Part shown: one piece after another, positions 39,601 to 54,600 of the stretch
Layout of the letters: the number at the start of each line of letters is the position of its first letter
How positions within the stretch are numbered: position 1 is the stretch's first letter
Made by a program: the position numbers and the translations under genes
Assembly: GCA_034336665.1 (NCBI GenBank)
Contig: CM067569.1
Coordinates: forward strand, 23,161,320 to 23,225,319
Length of the DNA stretch: 64,000 nt
Origin: Luscinia megarhynchos
Lineage: Eukaryota; Chordata; Aves; Passeriformes; Turdidae
Direction of reading: 5' to 3'
Notes under the pieces: model-generated
What the model saw: only the letters and a program-made list of their open reading frames with translations
Told to the model about the DNA's origin: nothing
The model's database searches: none

Positions 39601-42600
39601 GAAGAAGTGTTCTTCAGCTTGGACTCTGCAAGCTCCAGCTCTGTTTGGAGCTTATCCACCTCTTTGATTACTTGATCTCTCTCACTCATTATGAGGCGGT
39701 ACTCATTGAAAACCGAATCCCTTTCTTCCTTGTACTTCTCTGCATCCTTGGCTGCTTTCAGCTGCATTGTTTTGAACCTTGTCACCTCTGACTGTAATCG
39801 CTCCATCTCTCTCTGCAGCTCTTTGTTTTGTGCTGTGGCGTTGCTTAGTTCCTGCTGTACTGATTCAAACCTAAAAACAAGCGGAAACACATGTAAGACA
39901 CTTGTTACTCATTTTCATACATTAAGGATTTGGCTGGGTAACCAAATGTATCCATTGGTAAAACATAACCACAGAGGACTCGTTAGAAAATGTATTCTCT
40001 GTGCTGCAAATAATCACTGCTTCAGGAATGTTAGTGAACCTTAAGGAGTATTACAGACCCTCTTTAACCATAACAACTATAAGGAACCATTTATGAACAT
40101 GGAGAAAGCCATTTCTTGGCTTTGGTCTGTGGGAGTTGTTTATCACCCCTAACAGTCAATGAAAACATTCTTAGCACACCCATGGATGCTCTCTGCAGTC
40201 CTTGTGTGTGCTGATGTCCTTCCTACAGCATATAGTTAACTGTGTAGGCTTGGTATCAAGGAGGCGAGAGGGGGTAAGTGTGCTGTGAGTGTCTGTGCCC
40301 TTCCACTTTAACACGTGCAGCACTCACAGCAGCACCTTCTCAGTGAAGCAAGACTCCCCAACACCTGCAGCCAGAGAATTCTGCCACCAGCCCAAAGCCC
40401 TGCCTCACAGTCCCCCACAGCCTGCAATTCTGATACCATGAAAAGTTAACTTAGGCTAGATATGATCTCCATTTGTAAAACATCTTTAGAAATTATATTC
40501 CCTTATTGATTTTAGTATTTAAATAAGGAGATATATACACAGGCTCACCACGAGTTAAAGAATTTGTTTGGAACAAAGTCTGAGGTTTAACAAAATTCTG
40601 GTTGTATTTGACTCTTGTATTTACAACTAAAAATAAACATAGGTTGAAAAGCAGAGTATCCCTTTCTCACATAAGCTAAACAATGGTTAAAATTCTGCAC
40701 ACAGTTCTAAAAACGTAAATAGGAAACCCTTTTCTAAAGAAAATGCACCATTTCTCCAAATTAATGTCCCCACCACACATTCTAGAACCTTTCAGAAAAT
40801 TTTATATAAATTCACATCCTTACTCATAACAGCAAAATTACATAACACTAGAGGAAAATTCTACAAAAAATATTAGAAAGGTATTTGTGATTCTAGCACA
40901 ATGGAAATAAGATGCTGCATTAGAATTGGCAAATCAAAGGTACTGAAATTGGGCTATACCTCCTAAGAGAGGATGAATACTGCTGCTGGAAATGAATTGC
41001 TGTGTCCCTTTGCTTCATTAGCATGTCAATCTGTTTCTGGAGACGTCTGTTCTCCTCCTCAGCCTGCTCCAGGCGACTCAGGTCTGTGTTGTGACTCGCG
41101 ATCTTCTCGTTGTACCGTTTCCTCAGGGCGTCGTAGTCCTTCTTCACACCCTCCAGCTTGTCCATTGCTGTGTCATAAAGCTTATTTAGGATCTCTGATG
41201 ATCCATTCTGCTTCATGACCTTAACAAAATGCCAGAAACTCTATCAATAACCTTTACTGTTAATCAGTTCAAGAAATTTGATTTAAAATATATACATAAG
41301 AAACAAAATTAGGACAAAAATATATGAACCAATTTTAGCAATCATTCTTTTTAATGAACTAAGGAAAGACTGATCCTCTATTAAGTGCCACTGTTACTCT
41401 AAGCATTATTTCATCTGCTTTCTGTTGAGTTAAAAGTCTGCTTTATCACAAGAGCACAAGTGTGGGAAAATCTCTCTCTAATGGCAATTGTTATGAACAC
41501 CTATTAAACCCATGTTGTTTTTGAAGTACTTGTAGTTTTAGCAAGAGGTAATCACTACGTGATGACCAAGATGATAGTGGTAATTTAGGAGATGCCCACG
41601 AGGTGGCATTCATGATAGATTGCCTGTATCCTCTGAATGAATTAAATAATTAAAAACATTATGAGAATAAAACCTACCCAAAATACGTTATACATTCAGG
41701 CATATTATTTTAATATTCATACAATATTTCATCTGAAAACTTCCCACAGAGGTTTGCATTTCAAAAAGTATACATAAAAGATGAACAGGAAGAGAAAAAT
41801 CCATTCAAACATGAATAAAGCCTGACCTGAATCTTAGTTTCAAATTTACATCAATGTAACAATCTTGCTGTAAATTGAAACACTGATACATGACCAGCAA
41901 CAACACAAGAAAGCCCTAATGAGTGTCAGCCATTCTAGTCCTTGTTCAGTCTCAAAAAAGCAAAAAAATATGCCTAAAATAAAGCCTCTAAAGCCACCTT
42001 CTTCATCTTTTTTTTTAAATTCTATTCTCCTTTTTTTCTGGTTTTTGTCTTTTAAATTGAAATCTGGCCCTGATGGAGCAGCAGGAAAAGAGAGAGGTAC
42101 GAGGAATTTTATGACACTAACATTAGTCTACAGAGGCATGTCCCTAACTATCTGAAAATAAAAGTATTAAAGAACTAGAAGAAAAACAGAAGAAAAAACA
42201 TGAGCTCCATAACAATTTGAAACCCAACATGCAGCAGCTATCCTGCACAAATTGGCTCCTCATTTTTGTGTCTTACATTCGAAGAAGGACCAGTTCCTGA
42301 ACATGGAGGAACCTGGATGCCTGCAGACCAGAAGGGAAGGGGAGAGCAAGAGGCTGCCCACTCTTCATTGCCACTCAAGAAAACCATTTTCCTGTGGAAT
42401 ACTTCCCACACGAGTTTAAGAACAGGTTTGAGAACAAATTATTTAGGAATTCAAACAGAAACAGACCACTCCTCGCTGTCTAAAGAACATATGGAATGTA
42501 TTTCCATGTGGAAAGTACACAAAATAATTAAGGAAAAGAAGGACTAATACACAAGAAATTGGATGGAATTCAGCATAGACTAGCTAACACAGATTTGCCA

Positions 42601-45600
42601 GAGGAAGATGGACACACCAGTGCAATAAATGTCTCCCATTCAAAATCCCAATGAAAGAAAGTAAATAGTCCCAGCTGGCCCAAGGAACACAGCCATGGCA
42701 ACATGAAACTCCGTATGTGAGCAGCAGAAACTTAAGCTGGTCAGCTGCTACACAGCAAATCCATGACAATCCCACACAAAGGGTAACTTGATCAAAAGCT
42801 TTTGCTCTCTGAGGCCACCAAGACGTATTTTGTTATGGCCTGACAACGGAACACCACGTCAGAGGGATCAGCACTGAGCTAGACTAATTCATACGAGAAA
42901 TTACAGGGACAAGATAAGACTTTTGGCCCCCCTTCAAGACACCATGAATCATTCTGACAAGCTGAGAAATGGAGTTACACAATTTTCCCACTAAGAGTCA
43001 CATACATCATTTTGGTTTAAAGGTTTAATCATGATGTTGACATGAGACTGGATTTCTTTAAATCAATCCTGACAATGATACTTCAGCCTCCTTCTATGCT
43101 TCCAGATAATGCCAAGCTTCAGGACAGAATGGCAAAATGGAATAGCCTTCTCCCAGAGGTTTTGTATCCCTGCTTTGCAGACTGGGAAACTGAGGCACAG
43201 ACCAATTAAGCTCTTTGCCCAGGCTGACACAGCAAACCATTTCTGCTATCTTCTGAACCAAGCCACTAAACAGTTTCATAGCAGAATTTGCAAGATAGTG
43301 CTAGAAAAATGGATAAAAAGGAGGAACAAATCTTCACTCTTCTTTGCACTATCTTCAAGTACCTCCTAAAGTACCATTCAGCATATCCAGCTTGCTTTGA
43401 CCCTTGCCCTTCCTACCCTAGCAAATAATTATTTTGGCTTGCATAGATTTTGCTTCTGAAGCTCAATGTTTGACTTGCAAGTTTGCCCTGTGAATCAGCC
43501 TACACACAGTGAACCCAGATATTCTGTTTAACCATTCCACATGTCACTGTAACAATTCTAACTAAATGAACAGACTTATTCTAACCAAATGAACTGTGGA
43601 CCTGATACAACCAGTTGCTCCTTAGCATTACTCTTTTCAAAATTTTCAGAATATGTGAATAACACTGATATAAAGTCCTGAAATGTCCAACTCTTTCAGT
43701 CCTGAAAATTTTGTCTCTGATTGTTTCAAGTTCAAAAACATTAATCAACCTTTTGTAATTCTTCCCAAAAAAACAACAAACATAGCATGCAAGTTTAAAG
43801 TAAGCTCTGTCCCATAAAATAGCCTAGGAGAACATGGCTATCTTTTTAATCACTTTGCAATTTTAAGTTAGATTTCTGATGCCTTTGCACCCATCTTAAA
43901 AAAATATCATGCAAATACCATCTTCATGCATGCTTTTTCATCTCTGCATTTAAATACTCCTTATTCTTTTTTTCCAACTAGACAAAGAAAATCAATTAGT
44001 AATCAAGATGTCATTGTCTTCCCTAATACTGTCCAAGGTAAGGAGGCAGTTTGGGACCCAGCAAGGTACTAAAGGCAGCAGTGCTGCACACTGAGATTTC
44101 TCCATGAAAGGAAGAAGCCTCGATGGTCTCAGGTGTCACTGCCTGAAAGATCTTCTGAGTCTGAGATCCCCTCAAGAGGACATAAAAGTGGTTTGAAAAT
44201 CAGGTTTTCCCTGATGGCCACCGAAGAGACTGGAGGAGACTGTTCTCTGAGGTTTTCAAGGCTGTTTAGTGTCCCTTATCTGAGAGAGTTTTTCTCTAGC
44301 TGACAGTGGTCTGTCCAGCTCGGAATCCAAGGCAGAATGCCCTGGCCCTGGGCAGGGCTTATCTTATATACTCTAAATTACGTATCTAATACTTACAATT
44401 ACTTTCCAATACATGACAGTTTTATTAAACAGTCCAGTTCTGTCCAAATCCAATCCAAGGATGCCAACTTGGCATTCAACATGGAAGAAAGCAAAAAGAA
44501 GGGGGAAAAGACATACCACGTCCAAAATCCTCCATGTTAATCACAAACTCCCTAATATAAACATTCCTAGAAATCCATTTTTTCTATCTTCTAAGTCTAA
44601 TTTATACTCTACTTATTTTTGTGGTTTGTATTTCTTCCCACAATGTTGGTAGTTTTTTCCAGGGACTCATGGCCAGTCCTCAGGAGTCCTGGGCACCATG
44701 CCAGGACCTCTGAAACCCCTGCCAGGGGGGTCTAAAGGCATCCAGGGAAGGCAGGGGAACACCCTGGGCTCCCACACTCAGGCTGTGCTCACCTGCTGCT
44801 GCTGGCTGCGCAGGTCAGTTATCTCCTTCTGATCCTCGTCGTGCAGCCTCTTCATCTCCTCGCAGGACTGCTGCAGGTGGTTGTGCTCCCGCACCAGCTG
44901 CGTGTTCTTCCTCTTCAGGGTGTCCATGTCCTCCTTCAGCTGGGACTGGTCGCTCAGCAGCCGGCTGTGCAGCGTGCTGCCACGGCACAAAAACACTCTT
45001 AGGGGCCGACTGGCAAGGACAAAGTCCTGGAGTCATTCATGTCAAGCATGAGTTTCAAGCAGGTCAGACTAACTCAATGCTGCATATTTGTGTATTCCAA
45101 GCAATGGGAAAAAGAACAAAACTAGAAACAAATAGGGACATAAGTATGAAAATACATGGATGTACACAGCAGTCTTAAACCTGATCAGAAGAGTTCGTGA
45201 ATTTACACCACCTGTCAATGCCATTTCACACCCATTGAAAGCAGGGAGACAAACACAAATAGCATAATATGATGATTCTTGAGATAATAGGAATTATCCC
45301 ACCAATCACTTCCACTTTCTCTTGAGCTCGTCCCCTAAGCAGCAGCTAAACAAAACACAGATGAAAATGACAAAAGTCTCCTTGTGTGCTATTGTTTTAA
45401 AAACAAAAATACCCACCAAACTACAAAAAACTCCACAAGCAACAAAAACACACTACGTATGTTTCAACTACACTCAAAATAAAAGAATTCCCCCAAAATT
45501 CATTATGCCAATATGAACTGACTTACGAACTATGAACTATGAATTATGAACGATGAACTATGCCAATATGAACTATTAATTATTAAGTTTATATGACAAT

Positions 45601-48600
45601 GAACTATATATAAATTATGCTAATTATTGAAAGAAATACACTGTCACTTAAACAATGGAGAGCCCCATAAAGAGGTTATCGCTTAGATTAAAACTCAAGC
45701 TACAAGCCTAAAATTTGATTAAATCAATGCTGAAAAAGAGAAGATAAGTCAACTGAAAGTATTTTACTACTGCAGATCAAAAAAGTAACTCTTGGATACT
45801 GACAAGTATTTCTATTGTTGAAACAGAATGATTCTACTTAAACTCTCATACTTCCTGGTAAATATTAAAATACATATTTATATATTAAAATTTTTGACTT
45901 CTAAGATATCTTGCATTTCTTCCTTATCAAGTGAAACACCAACGTTTCCTGACCCAAGCATTAATAAAGTTTCCTTAAAATTGGAACAACCTGTTAAAAA
46001 AAATCATTTTCAAAAATTATATTACCACAATTAAGCATATGTAATCTTTACATGTAGGCTATTAATCTGCTGTCATTCAGATTTCAGTGCAAATAGTAAA
46101 TTCTTCAGAAGGCAAGCTTTTTTTTTTAAAAGAACACGGGGTTTTAATAACTACTGCAGGAGAAAATAATAGTTGAATTAAACCTGGGTTAAAACTTTCA
46201 CAAACTGTCATGTGAGCTATCACAATCTTTTAAAAGAGAGCAAGAAATTCCATTCTCATGTATCATATTCTGCTATCTAGTCTGACAGTAAAACCGTTAC
46301 ACTGCAACTTCAAATCAGTAATCAGCCTTTCTTTTTTGATCCCATGAAGACATTGGGGATTTCTGTCTCAAATTCCTAAAAGTAAAACAGGCAGTCCTTG
46401 ATCATTTCAAATGGGCTAGAAATTATTTCACACGATGCAAGCATCGATCTTGTAATTTAAGTGAAAAAACAGCATTAAAAAATTATTTGATTATCATGTT
46501 CTAATACTATTTGATCTACTACAGATTGGTAAACTCTTACTTTGTACAGCTTTACTAATACTTACTGATAAAAATCTGCCTCTTTTGCTGCTTCTTCACA
46601 TCTTTTCAGTGTCTTGGTGTGTTGGTTCTGCAGAGACTGCAGGTCTGACATGGCCTTCATACACTGAATCTTCAGCCTTTCATAATCATGATTTGGTTTT
46701 GGACTAGGCCTAGCATGGATAAAAGAATATGAGATCAAACATCAGGTACTGAAGTGAATGAAAAGCCTGGGAAATTATCCAATAAAAAATGCTACCACAC
46801 AACTGCTGATATTTAAGTTATAATATGCATTAATTTAAATACTGATCAGTTCCTGTTAAGATGCAACCATTAATAAAAAGTCGCTAGACTTGAACTTATA
46901 TCAGTTTTATATTGCAGTGTAACATCTAATAATGGGATGATTTTGTCTAATTATCACTAGCATGGCCAAAAATAGTACTGAAGCTGCATGTCCCTCTCTT
47001 CTGAGCAGCAACACTACCACAGAACAGAAGCTCCACTGATACAAGAAAGAAGAGGCAGCAGCTGGAGGACCTTAGTCCACAGCTCCCTAGGAAAACAGAC
47101 AGGCTTAAGAGAAAGACTTCCAATGGGACATCAAAAACACATCTGTGCTGGCAGAGTTTGACCTGTTAGACCAAGACATTGTGCTGAATTACACACCTGA
47201 TTGTGTGCTACCATATTCTTTTAAGGTACTATAAATAATGAGGAAAACATTTCAGAAGCTACCTTATATTTCCATAAGGTAATTATTTGAACAAAATTTG
47301 GGTTATTAGAAATCTCCAAAGCAATATAATCTCCAAAAGCATTTTGAGAGCATTTTGTTCATAAACTGAACAAAACTAGAAGCCAAAATCAGTCAAAATA
47401 GTTCTTTTACTCAAATTTCTTTTGGATGATTGAGAGATAAATGTTCTAAAGATAATCTACATGGTCAAGCAATTCATCAGCACAGATTATGTCTAGATGT
47501 ATGATACTTGTACATTATACCTTTATTTGTAGATTAGAATTAATTAGATTTGTATATCATGCTAGAAACTAAATTAGCAGGATTATATCTTCTTGCTTTG
47601 CAGCACTAAGCTTCTAAAAGAGATTCTGAATTGAACTGTTCCTCCTCTGTGCAGTCACAGGATTTTTGCACCATTGAATTTTCTGGTTTCAAAATGAAGC
47701 TTGTGACATCTGTCCCTGTATCATCTCCTGGGTCTCTTATAACCCCACAGACAATGAGGAAAAAAACCAAGCAAACCACCAAAAGAGAAAACTAATGCCT
47801 CCAAAAGAAAACAATTGTTTTTTAATTGAACTCTGCTTGTTCTCATATCAGGTTTGCTCTATTGCTGCACAGATGACTCTTCTTCCCTCAAACCTCCAAT
47901 TCCCCCAAATGGCTTCTCTGTAAGCACAGCCTGAAAAAAAAAAATCAGAATTTTCTTTGCTTCATACAAAAAGCAGCAACATGGATTCCAGAACTGAAAT
48001 ACAGCTGGAAATTGAATCAAAATGAAAATGGTTTTGCACTATTGCAGTGGTAAGAGTTGTTAAAAATAATAACAATAAAAAACCAAAACTTTAAAAAAGA
48101 AATGCCAGCCACATCTGGTTCACAGATTTTCAGGGGGTGTGTGTATGATATAAGGTACTTTCTGGCAACTCAGTTGCATCTGGGTTGCTGAATAGTGAAT
48201 TGTAATTCCTCCTTTTCTCCTTTCTCTAAAGAAATGCTGCTGGGGAAAAACAAAACAAAAACCCCTTCCTTGATTAACAAACTTAACCAACAATTAAGTT
48301 CCAAAATCATGTAAAGTAACCAAATGTTCAAGTCATGTCTACAGGGGTGTCTTTTATAGTATTTTTAAAATTCTTCAGAGGTACTAAACATAGTGTGTTA
48401 CTCACACAGTATTATGGACATCACCACAACCAGCGAAGGGTTATTTTTCTTTTAAAATAAAGACATAGTTAGCATAAATTAAACTTCATTTGATATGTTT
48501 ACACTCTTGACAGAATCACTAAAACCCTAGTTATTGATTTAAATTAGACCTTGGGGTAAAATTATTGAAAGTAGATACCATCTGTCCACCACAGTCTTTA

Positions 48601-51600
48601 ATGGCAACATTAATTGGAGTACAGTTTAATTTCAGCTGTAACATTAAGCTTAGTGAGATCTATTAACAGATGTTCATATTAAACTATTAGACCAGTCTGA
48701 AAGCTATGGTGAAACTTGTTCTACAAGTCTAACATCCATCACATGTTTCATATATTGCTGAAGTACCACTGACATTATTATAAACAAAAAAAACAACAAA
48801 CAACAAAAAACAAAAACCCACAACCAAAACCAACCAAGCAATCAAAACCCAAATCAACATTTAAAAACCCAACAAACCACTTATAAACATATGGAGACCA
48901 TGTAGGCAACTACACAAGTTAGGCAACCTACAGTGAGGAAGAACCAACAATGTCACCAGTAACATTCTGCATTCTGCCTCATCTACATGAAATAAAAACC
49001 ACATGGATATCCAAGGCCATATGTTCCACATTGCTGTTCCAAGGCTTTATATCTCAGCAAGAAAAGCAGGGATAAGAGAAGAAGGAATATTGGTCAGAAG
49101 TCAAAAATCAAAACTGCTGCAAGACAACCATCCATTCAACTGCATGTAGTGGCTGACTTTTGTTTAAGCAAGACCACCACAGTTTTATGCTAAAATGCCC
49201 CAGAAAATGACAAAAATTATGATTTCAATAAAGTAGAAGTATCAGTTGCTACTTTGGAAGCACTTGTTCAAACATTAACAAAATTTAAAATGCTAGTGTC
49301 AAAGGCCCAAGTGGTTTTTTTTGACATTTGTATAAGAACTTCAAAAATCCTTCATGCTATAGTGGAATTACCCTGGCCATAAAATAAGGCCACAGCAAGA
49401 CTGACATTTACATGTGTCAGATGCTCACATAAAAGCTAATGCCAACCACAGGTCCAATTTTGTGGGTGATCCTACCTAACAGCTTCCAAGGAGTTATCAT
49501 TTACTACTGTAATTGCTACAACAATTATAGATTACACATGAAACAGTCGCTTATGAGAGACAATTTTCAGGGGGTATATTTGTGTTGTGGTTCTCTTCCA
49601 CTATAACTATTATGTGATTAATAACAGCAGGTTTAAGTCTATAAAGTGCAACTTGAGCATGCTAAATTATTTGGTCAAATCTTGGCTTCATCTGCAGCAC
49701 ACATGCACACACACAGTCACTGTCAATCCACAGGCACAGCATGAGCAATGCTACTCCTGTCCAGCAGGATGGCACATGCTGGTCTGATTCAGCACATCAC
49801 AACCCACGGCTGTGGCTCCTCTGCCACTGCTCTAGACTTAGTCAACATTTGCTTTGGAAAACAGCTCTCTGTTTTGCAACCTCCTCAGCCAGCACAGCCC
49901 AGACTGCAAATGTGCTGTGAGCTGTTGTGAAGCATCCAAGGTCATGTGTCAAGGTCTGCCTCTGCACCACCTGTGTTTGGTACAGCCATAGTTACAGCAG
50001 CACACACAGCCAGGAAAATAAAGCCAGGGTAGTAAAAGTCACCATCCACATCATCATCTCTCAGCTTTCACACTTCAGTATTAACAGTTCACCATGTCTG
50101 GGCTTTTGACTTCTGGAAGGATGAAGATTAGTTTTATAAGAGGAAAAAATTCAAAAAGTAAAACACAAATACCAGTAAGATTTCAAAAACCATAAATGTG
50201 TATGCAGATGGGAGCAGTAGCTGCTTTTACACTGAAGGAAAAGAATGTCAACTAATAATCTTCATTCATTTCCCACTCCTCAGATATTTGATTGTTTGGA
50301 AGCCAGCATTCGCCATGTAATATGTACTGTCCAGGGACTACCCAAATAAAAGGTTTATTTTGATGGGTTGTTCTTGAAGCTGTGAACATTCATATTTTAT
50401 ACAGCATACAAATCCTACACTGAAAGTAAAGGATTGATTTGACAAAAGAGAAAACTAGGGCAGTCTAGAGGACAGCTCATCAGAACTTTATTAATAGCAT
50501 CCTGGATTATGCAGAAGATTATTGGGAGCTATAAAATCCTCTATGCCTAAGCTCTAGTAACTTCAAAGAAGAAATCCTTCTATTTAACTAAGTAACTGGA
50601 AGCTGTGCAAAAGATGTTGACATTTGACAGTCTTTTCCTTTCGCATTCCCACACTGCTTTGAGAACACAATGCTCCTAAAGGAGCCCTCAGAAGTCAAGG
50701 AGGGAGGAAGGGGGCATTAAGATGAGAAGCTACTGAGTTTATAGAATCTTCAGATTCTCTCAATGCCAGTTCACTGGTTCAAATCTTAACCTTCTCATAC
50801 AGACAAAAAGTTTAATTAACCACCTGACCACATACAGATGCAGCTGATTAAGTAACACACAATAACAACAAAACATTACAGTTCAGAAAAGGTACATATG
50901 ATGGCAACATCTCCAAAAAATCTGTTCTTTGCTCTTATTTCAGATTCAGTGACAGTTTTTTTTCAAGGTTCTATACATGTACAGGCAAAAAGTGCTCAGT
51001 ATACCCAGCAGATCTTTAACCCTTCTAAATAATCTAATTCTACTGTCAACCATTATTTACAAATAACTCTTACTTGGAGTAGTGTCTTCCTCATAACCTG
51101 TCAGCCCCCAAATTAGAATGAGCTAGACAAGCCTGCTGGCTGTTAAACGACTTTAAAAGCATGTTCAGTGGAGGAGAATTCCTTATTCTCAACATATTTC
51201 TGCTACAAGTTCCTCAACATGTGTATACCAGAAAGTTGATCTTTTAAAAAACACTTACTATGCTCAGCAGAAATCCAAACCTGTCTCTCCTTGTAGAAGC
51301 ATAGGAATAGCTGAGATTTTTTTCCTTTCCTTATTTCTGTTGTCTAGCCAAGTATTCAGAGCTATTTCCCTTTCTTCTCTCTTGTTTTCAAAACACCAAA
51401 TACTTCATCCACTGCCTCCTTTCTCTTGCTACAACAAAGCCCATGGAGCCTAAGCAACTTCTTTTGCTTTTTTTTCTCAACACAGAGATGAAACCTTCTC
51501 CTCTCAGTCCCACAGAAAAATTGCAGGACAAAGTGGGAATAGGCACTGAACAAGAAGCTCTAAAATGTGGATGTGGCCACTTCACCAGGATGCAAATAGG

Positions 51601-54600
51601 TTAGAAGCAACACATACACCTTGCAAGCTCCTTCATGCTTTCCAGGCAAGCAGGTGTCAAGGCACTTGAAAACACTACTGAAGGCTAAATGAAAAGGCTG
51701 CATTTCCTTTCTGTTCACCTGCAGTCATCGAAGGTTGAGCCAGGAGATGAAAGCGCGAGTTGCTTGCGCAGCTCATCCCTCTCTCGAGTCACCTGCCGGA
51801 GCTGATACAAAATTGTCTCCAGCTTCTCACTCATTTGTCTTGTGTCTATCACAGGTGGTGGAGATGATGCTTTGCCAGTCGTACCTGATGAAGAGAGAAA
51901 CATTTGGCAGTGAGAGAGTGCCTCGAAAGAACAATAGAACTTCACTAAAGAAGTTAACACTAATTTTTAAAAATCCTGTATTTACATCTGCAGAATCCTG
52001 TTAAAAAATGAAGCAATTTATATAAGTTTTCATCAGAGAGTTGAAAGAAGAATATTTCCAATGAGATCCCATGCTAGCAGAAAGGTCCTGTGTTGCAAGT
52101 GCAGTTTGCATGGGTAGATCCCTAGCTTACTCAGGAACTTACAAGCAGCTTAAAAGGCAAGGCAAATTAGCAGTAACAATTGCAAAGACCTCAGAAACTG
52201 ACATACTAACAGAAGTCATAGGTAAAAAATTTATTTCAAATACAGAACAATGCCCATGCTTTGAAAAAACCCAAGAAAAACTAGTAAAATTCACCCACAT
52301 CAACTTATTCCAGTCATAGTAAAGAAACTGCTATAGCACAGGGCTCTTTTTCTAGCAGCACAGAAATACCATTCTGCCATGGGCTACAGATAACATTTAC
52401 TTTACATAACATTGACTGTGCTTTCACATGTCACAATTTTTCAGTCTAGTATGTGACATACCAACAATCATGAAAACTGGGCGTAATTTTTAACAACATT
52501 GGCTAACACAAGCACATTACAATCACTGCAACTGGACTACACATCAAATTTCCTCTAAGGGGCAGTCATACATTAAAGTGTTTTGTGGGACTTTTTAATT
52601 CTCAGCTTTCCTAATATCAGAGCTGAACAATGATGGTTACTGTCCTCTCAGACCCCTGTGAGAGCACAGCAATGTCTCCTTCCCAAGAGAAGAGAGTCTG
52701 CTGTATCACTTCCTAGCAACTGCTGACAAGTAATTCAACTCTAATTTTAGTTCTACTCATTTAAAATTAAGTTGTAAATGCAGTATTGCTCATATGTCTC
52801 TCAGACACATGAGAGCAGACTCAAAGATACAGGTCATAGATGTGAAGGTTAAAGGCTTAAATGTATACAGGTGATTATTTTCTACCCAAATGAGAAATTT
52901 TAGAAATAGTTTGCAAAATCATACAACTGAAACAAGTTGCTGACGTGTACTAACTTCTTAGGATGTACCTTTATTAGGCCTTTTTTAGTTAATTAAGCAA
53001 CAAAAGAATAGAAAAACAATGCTCTCAACTCATTGTCTTTTCAAAGAAAGAAACTTAAAATTATTCCACTGGATCAAATGCCAATGAATTGCAAGGATTG
53101 GCTTTTTATCCCTAAACCCAGTTCATGAGGGTATTGCAGAATGTAAAATCCCCTTCAACTTCTCAGCCAACTTCTACCTGTGCTTTTAAGTTCCCACACC
53201 AAAATAACTGCAGTGTAAGGGCAATCTTATGTACAGCATCTGGAATAATAGGATCCCTGGGTTTATACCTTCCAGCTGCTATTGTAATGAGAATTTATGA
53301 GCACAGACTGCTCTTTTTAATCTAACTATTGTCTAATAATGTGTGCAAATGCTCTAATAGAAAACTGAAGAAATAAAAAATAGCAGGAAGAATGAACATT
53401 GTGGAAAAAGATACAAATTCACTTTGAAGAATTCTCAATGGAGGCCGCTTTTCCTGCTACTTTGTTTCACTCCTGCATCCAGACAAAGCCCCTTTATCCA
53501 TAAGGACTAAGGATTTCATACTTCCAAAATGGAGTTATCCTTTCTTTTAGATGAGAAATATTCTACATATTTTTATAGCAAGAAACCAGCAATATTACAC
53601 ATGATACAGGGGATATAGAAAATAAATTAAGGAAATTGCTAAATAGATACAAAAGTCGGAATATGTATTCATTTGAAAGAGCCTGGAGACATCAATGGAA
53701 AAGGAATTTCATAAACAAACTGAAACGTAAAGGCAGACAAATCAAATTCAGGTACTGAGAAGGTGTATGGTCTTTGATAAATTCAGTGGCAACCTGCACA
53801 TCATCTCTCTTGAGCTAACACATCAGAGGATGTGTAACATGGAAAAAATCCCCTTCTCATCCTCACAGAGAGGTTCAAAAGCTTATGTCATCCTGGGGCT
53901 GCAAGCAAAACAGATGAACAGGATGCAAGAGGTCAAGAGGAAGGAGGAAATGAATCAGGAAAGCTGCAGTGCTTTGCAGGGAGGAAAGGGATGAACAATG
54001 CCCACCATGCCATCAGTGCCAGCCCAGCAGCAGTCCCATGGACAAGGTCTGCTACACAAGAGCCAGACAGGCACCCAACAGCTACCCTGGGGATCTTTAA
54101 ACACAGTAAAAGCAGGCCAGAGATCTACTCCTCTCTCTGCTCCTCAGCCTCCTCTGACAGCTTTAACAGCATCCAAGTGACAGTCTTCTTCAGGCAAGAA
54201 CATTTGTGCACAGTCTCAAAACTGTGCCAAGAAAGAAAAGTCTGCTTTAAATAAAGATGGGTTAATTAGCCTTAGGAAAGAAGCCTTTTTTACGATTGTG
54301 AAACCATTTGTCTTAGTACCAAAAGGGGTTATTTTTCATTAACTTGTCAATTTTTACAAGTACATCAACAGATACTTTAATCTCTAATGCAATGATATTT
54401 TTGACACATAATATCAGTCACGAGATGTACACCTGTTAAGTGCTGTAAAAACACAGATCAATATGATCCAGTTCTTCCCACCCCTACCCTTAGAAGAAGA
54501 TGACTCAAAATTTACCTCTGCTTGATTTCCTAACAGGCTTCCATTTTCAATAGTTGTACAAAAGATTTTATAAAGCTTAAATCAGATTTCTGAATACTTA

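Larger units (their letters stand above)
41220..44792 (-). other. DLG5 intron 4 with MIR-like and LTR-like repeats
   Basis: This is a 3.6-kb intron carrying a MIR-like relic (43165-43245) and an LTR-like segment (about 44040-44755) that almost reaches the donor of exon 4. The rest is unassigned. Confidence 0.65.
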
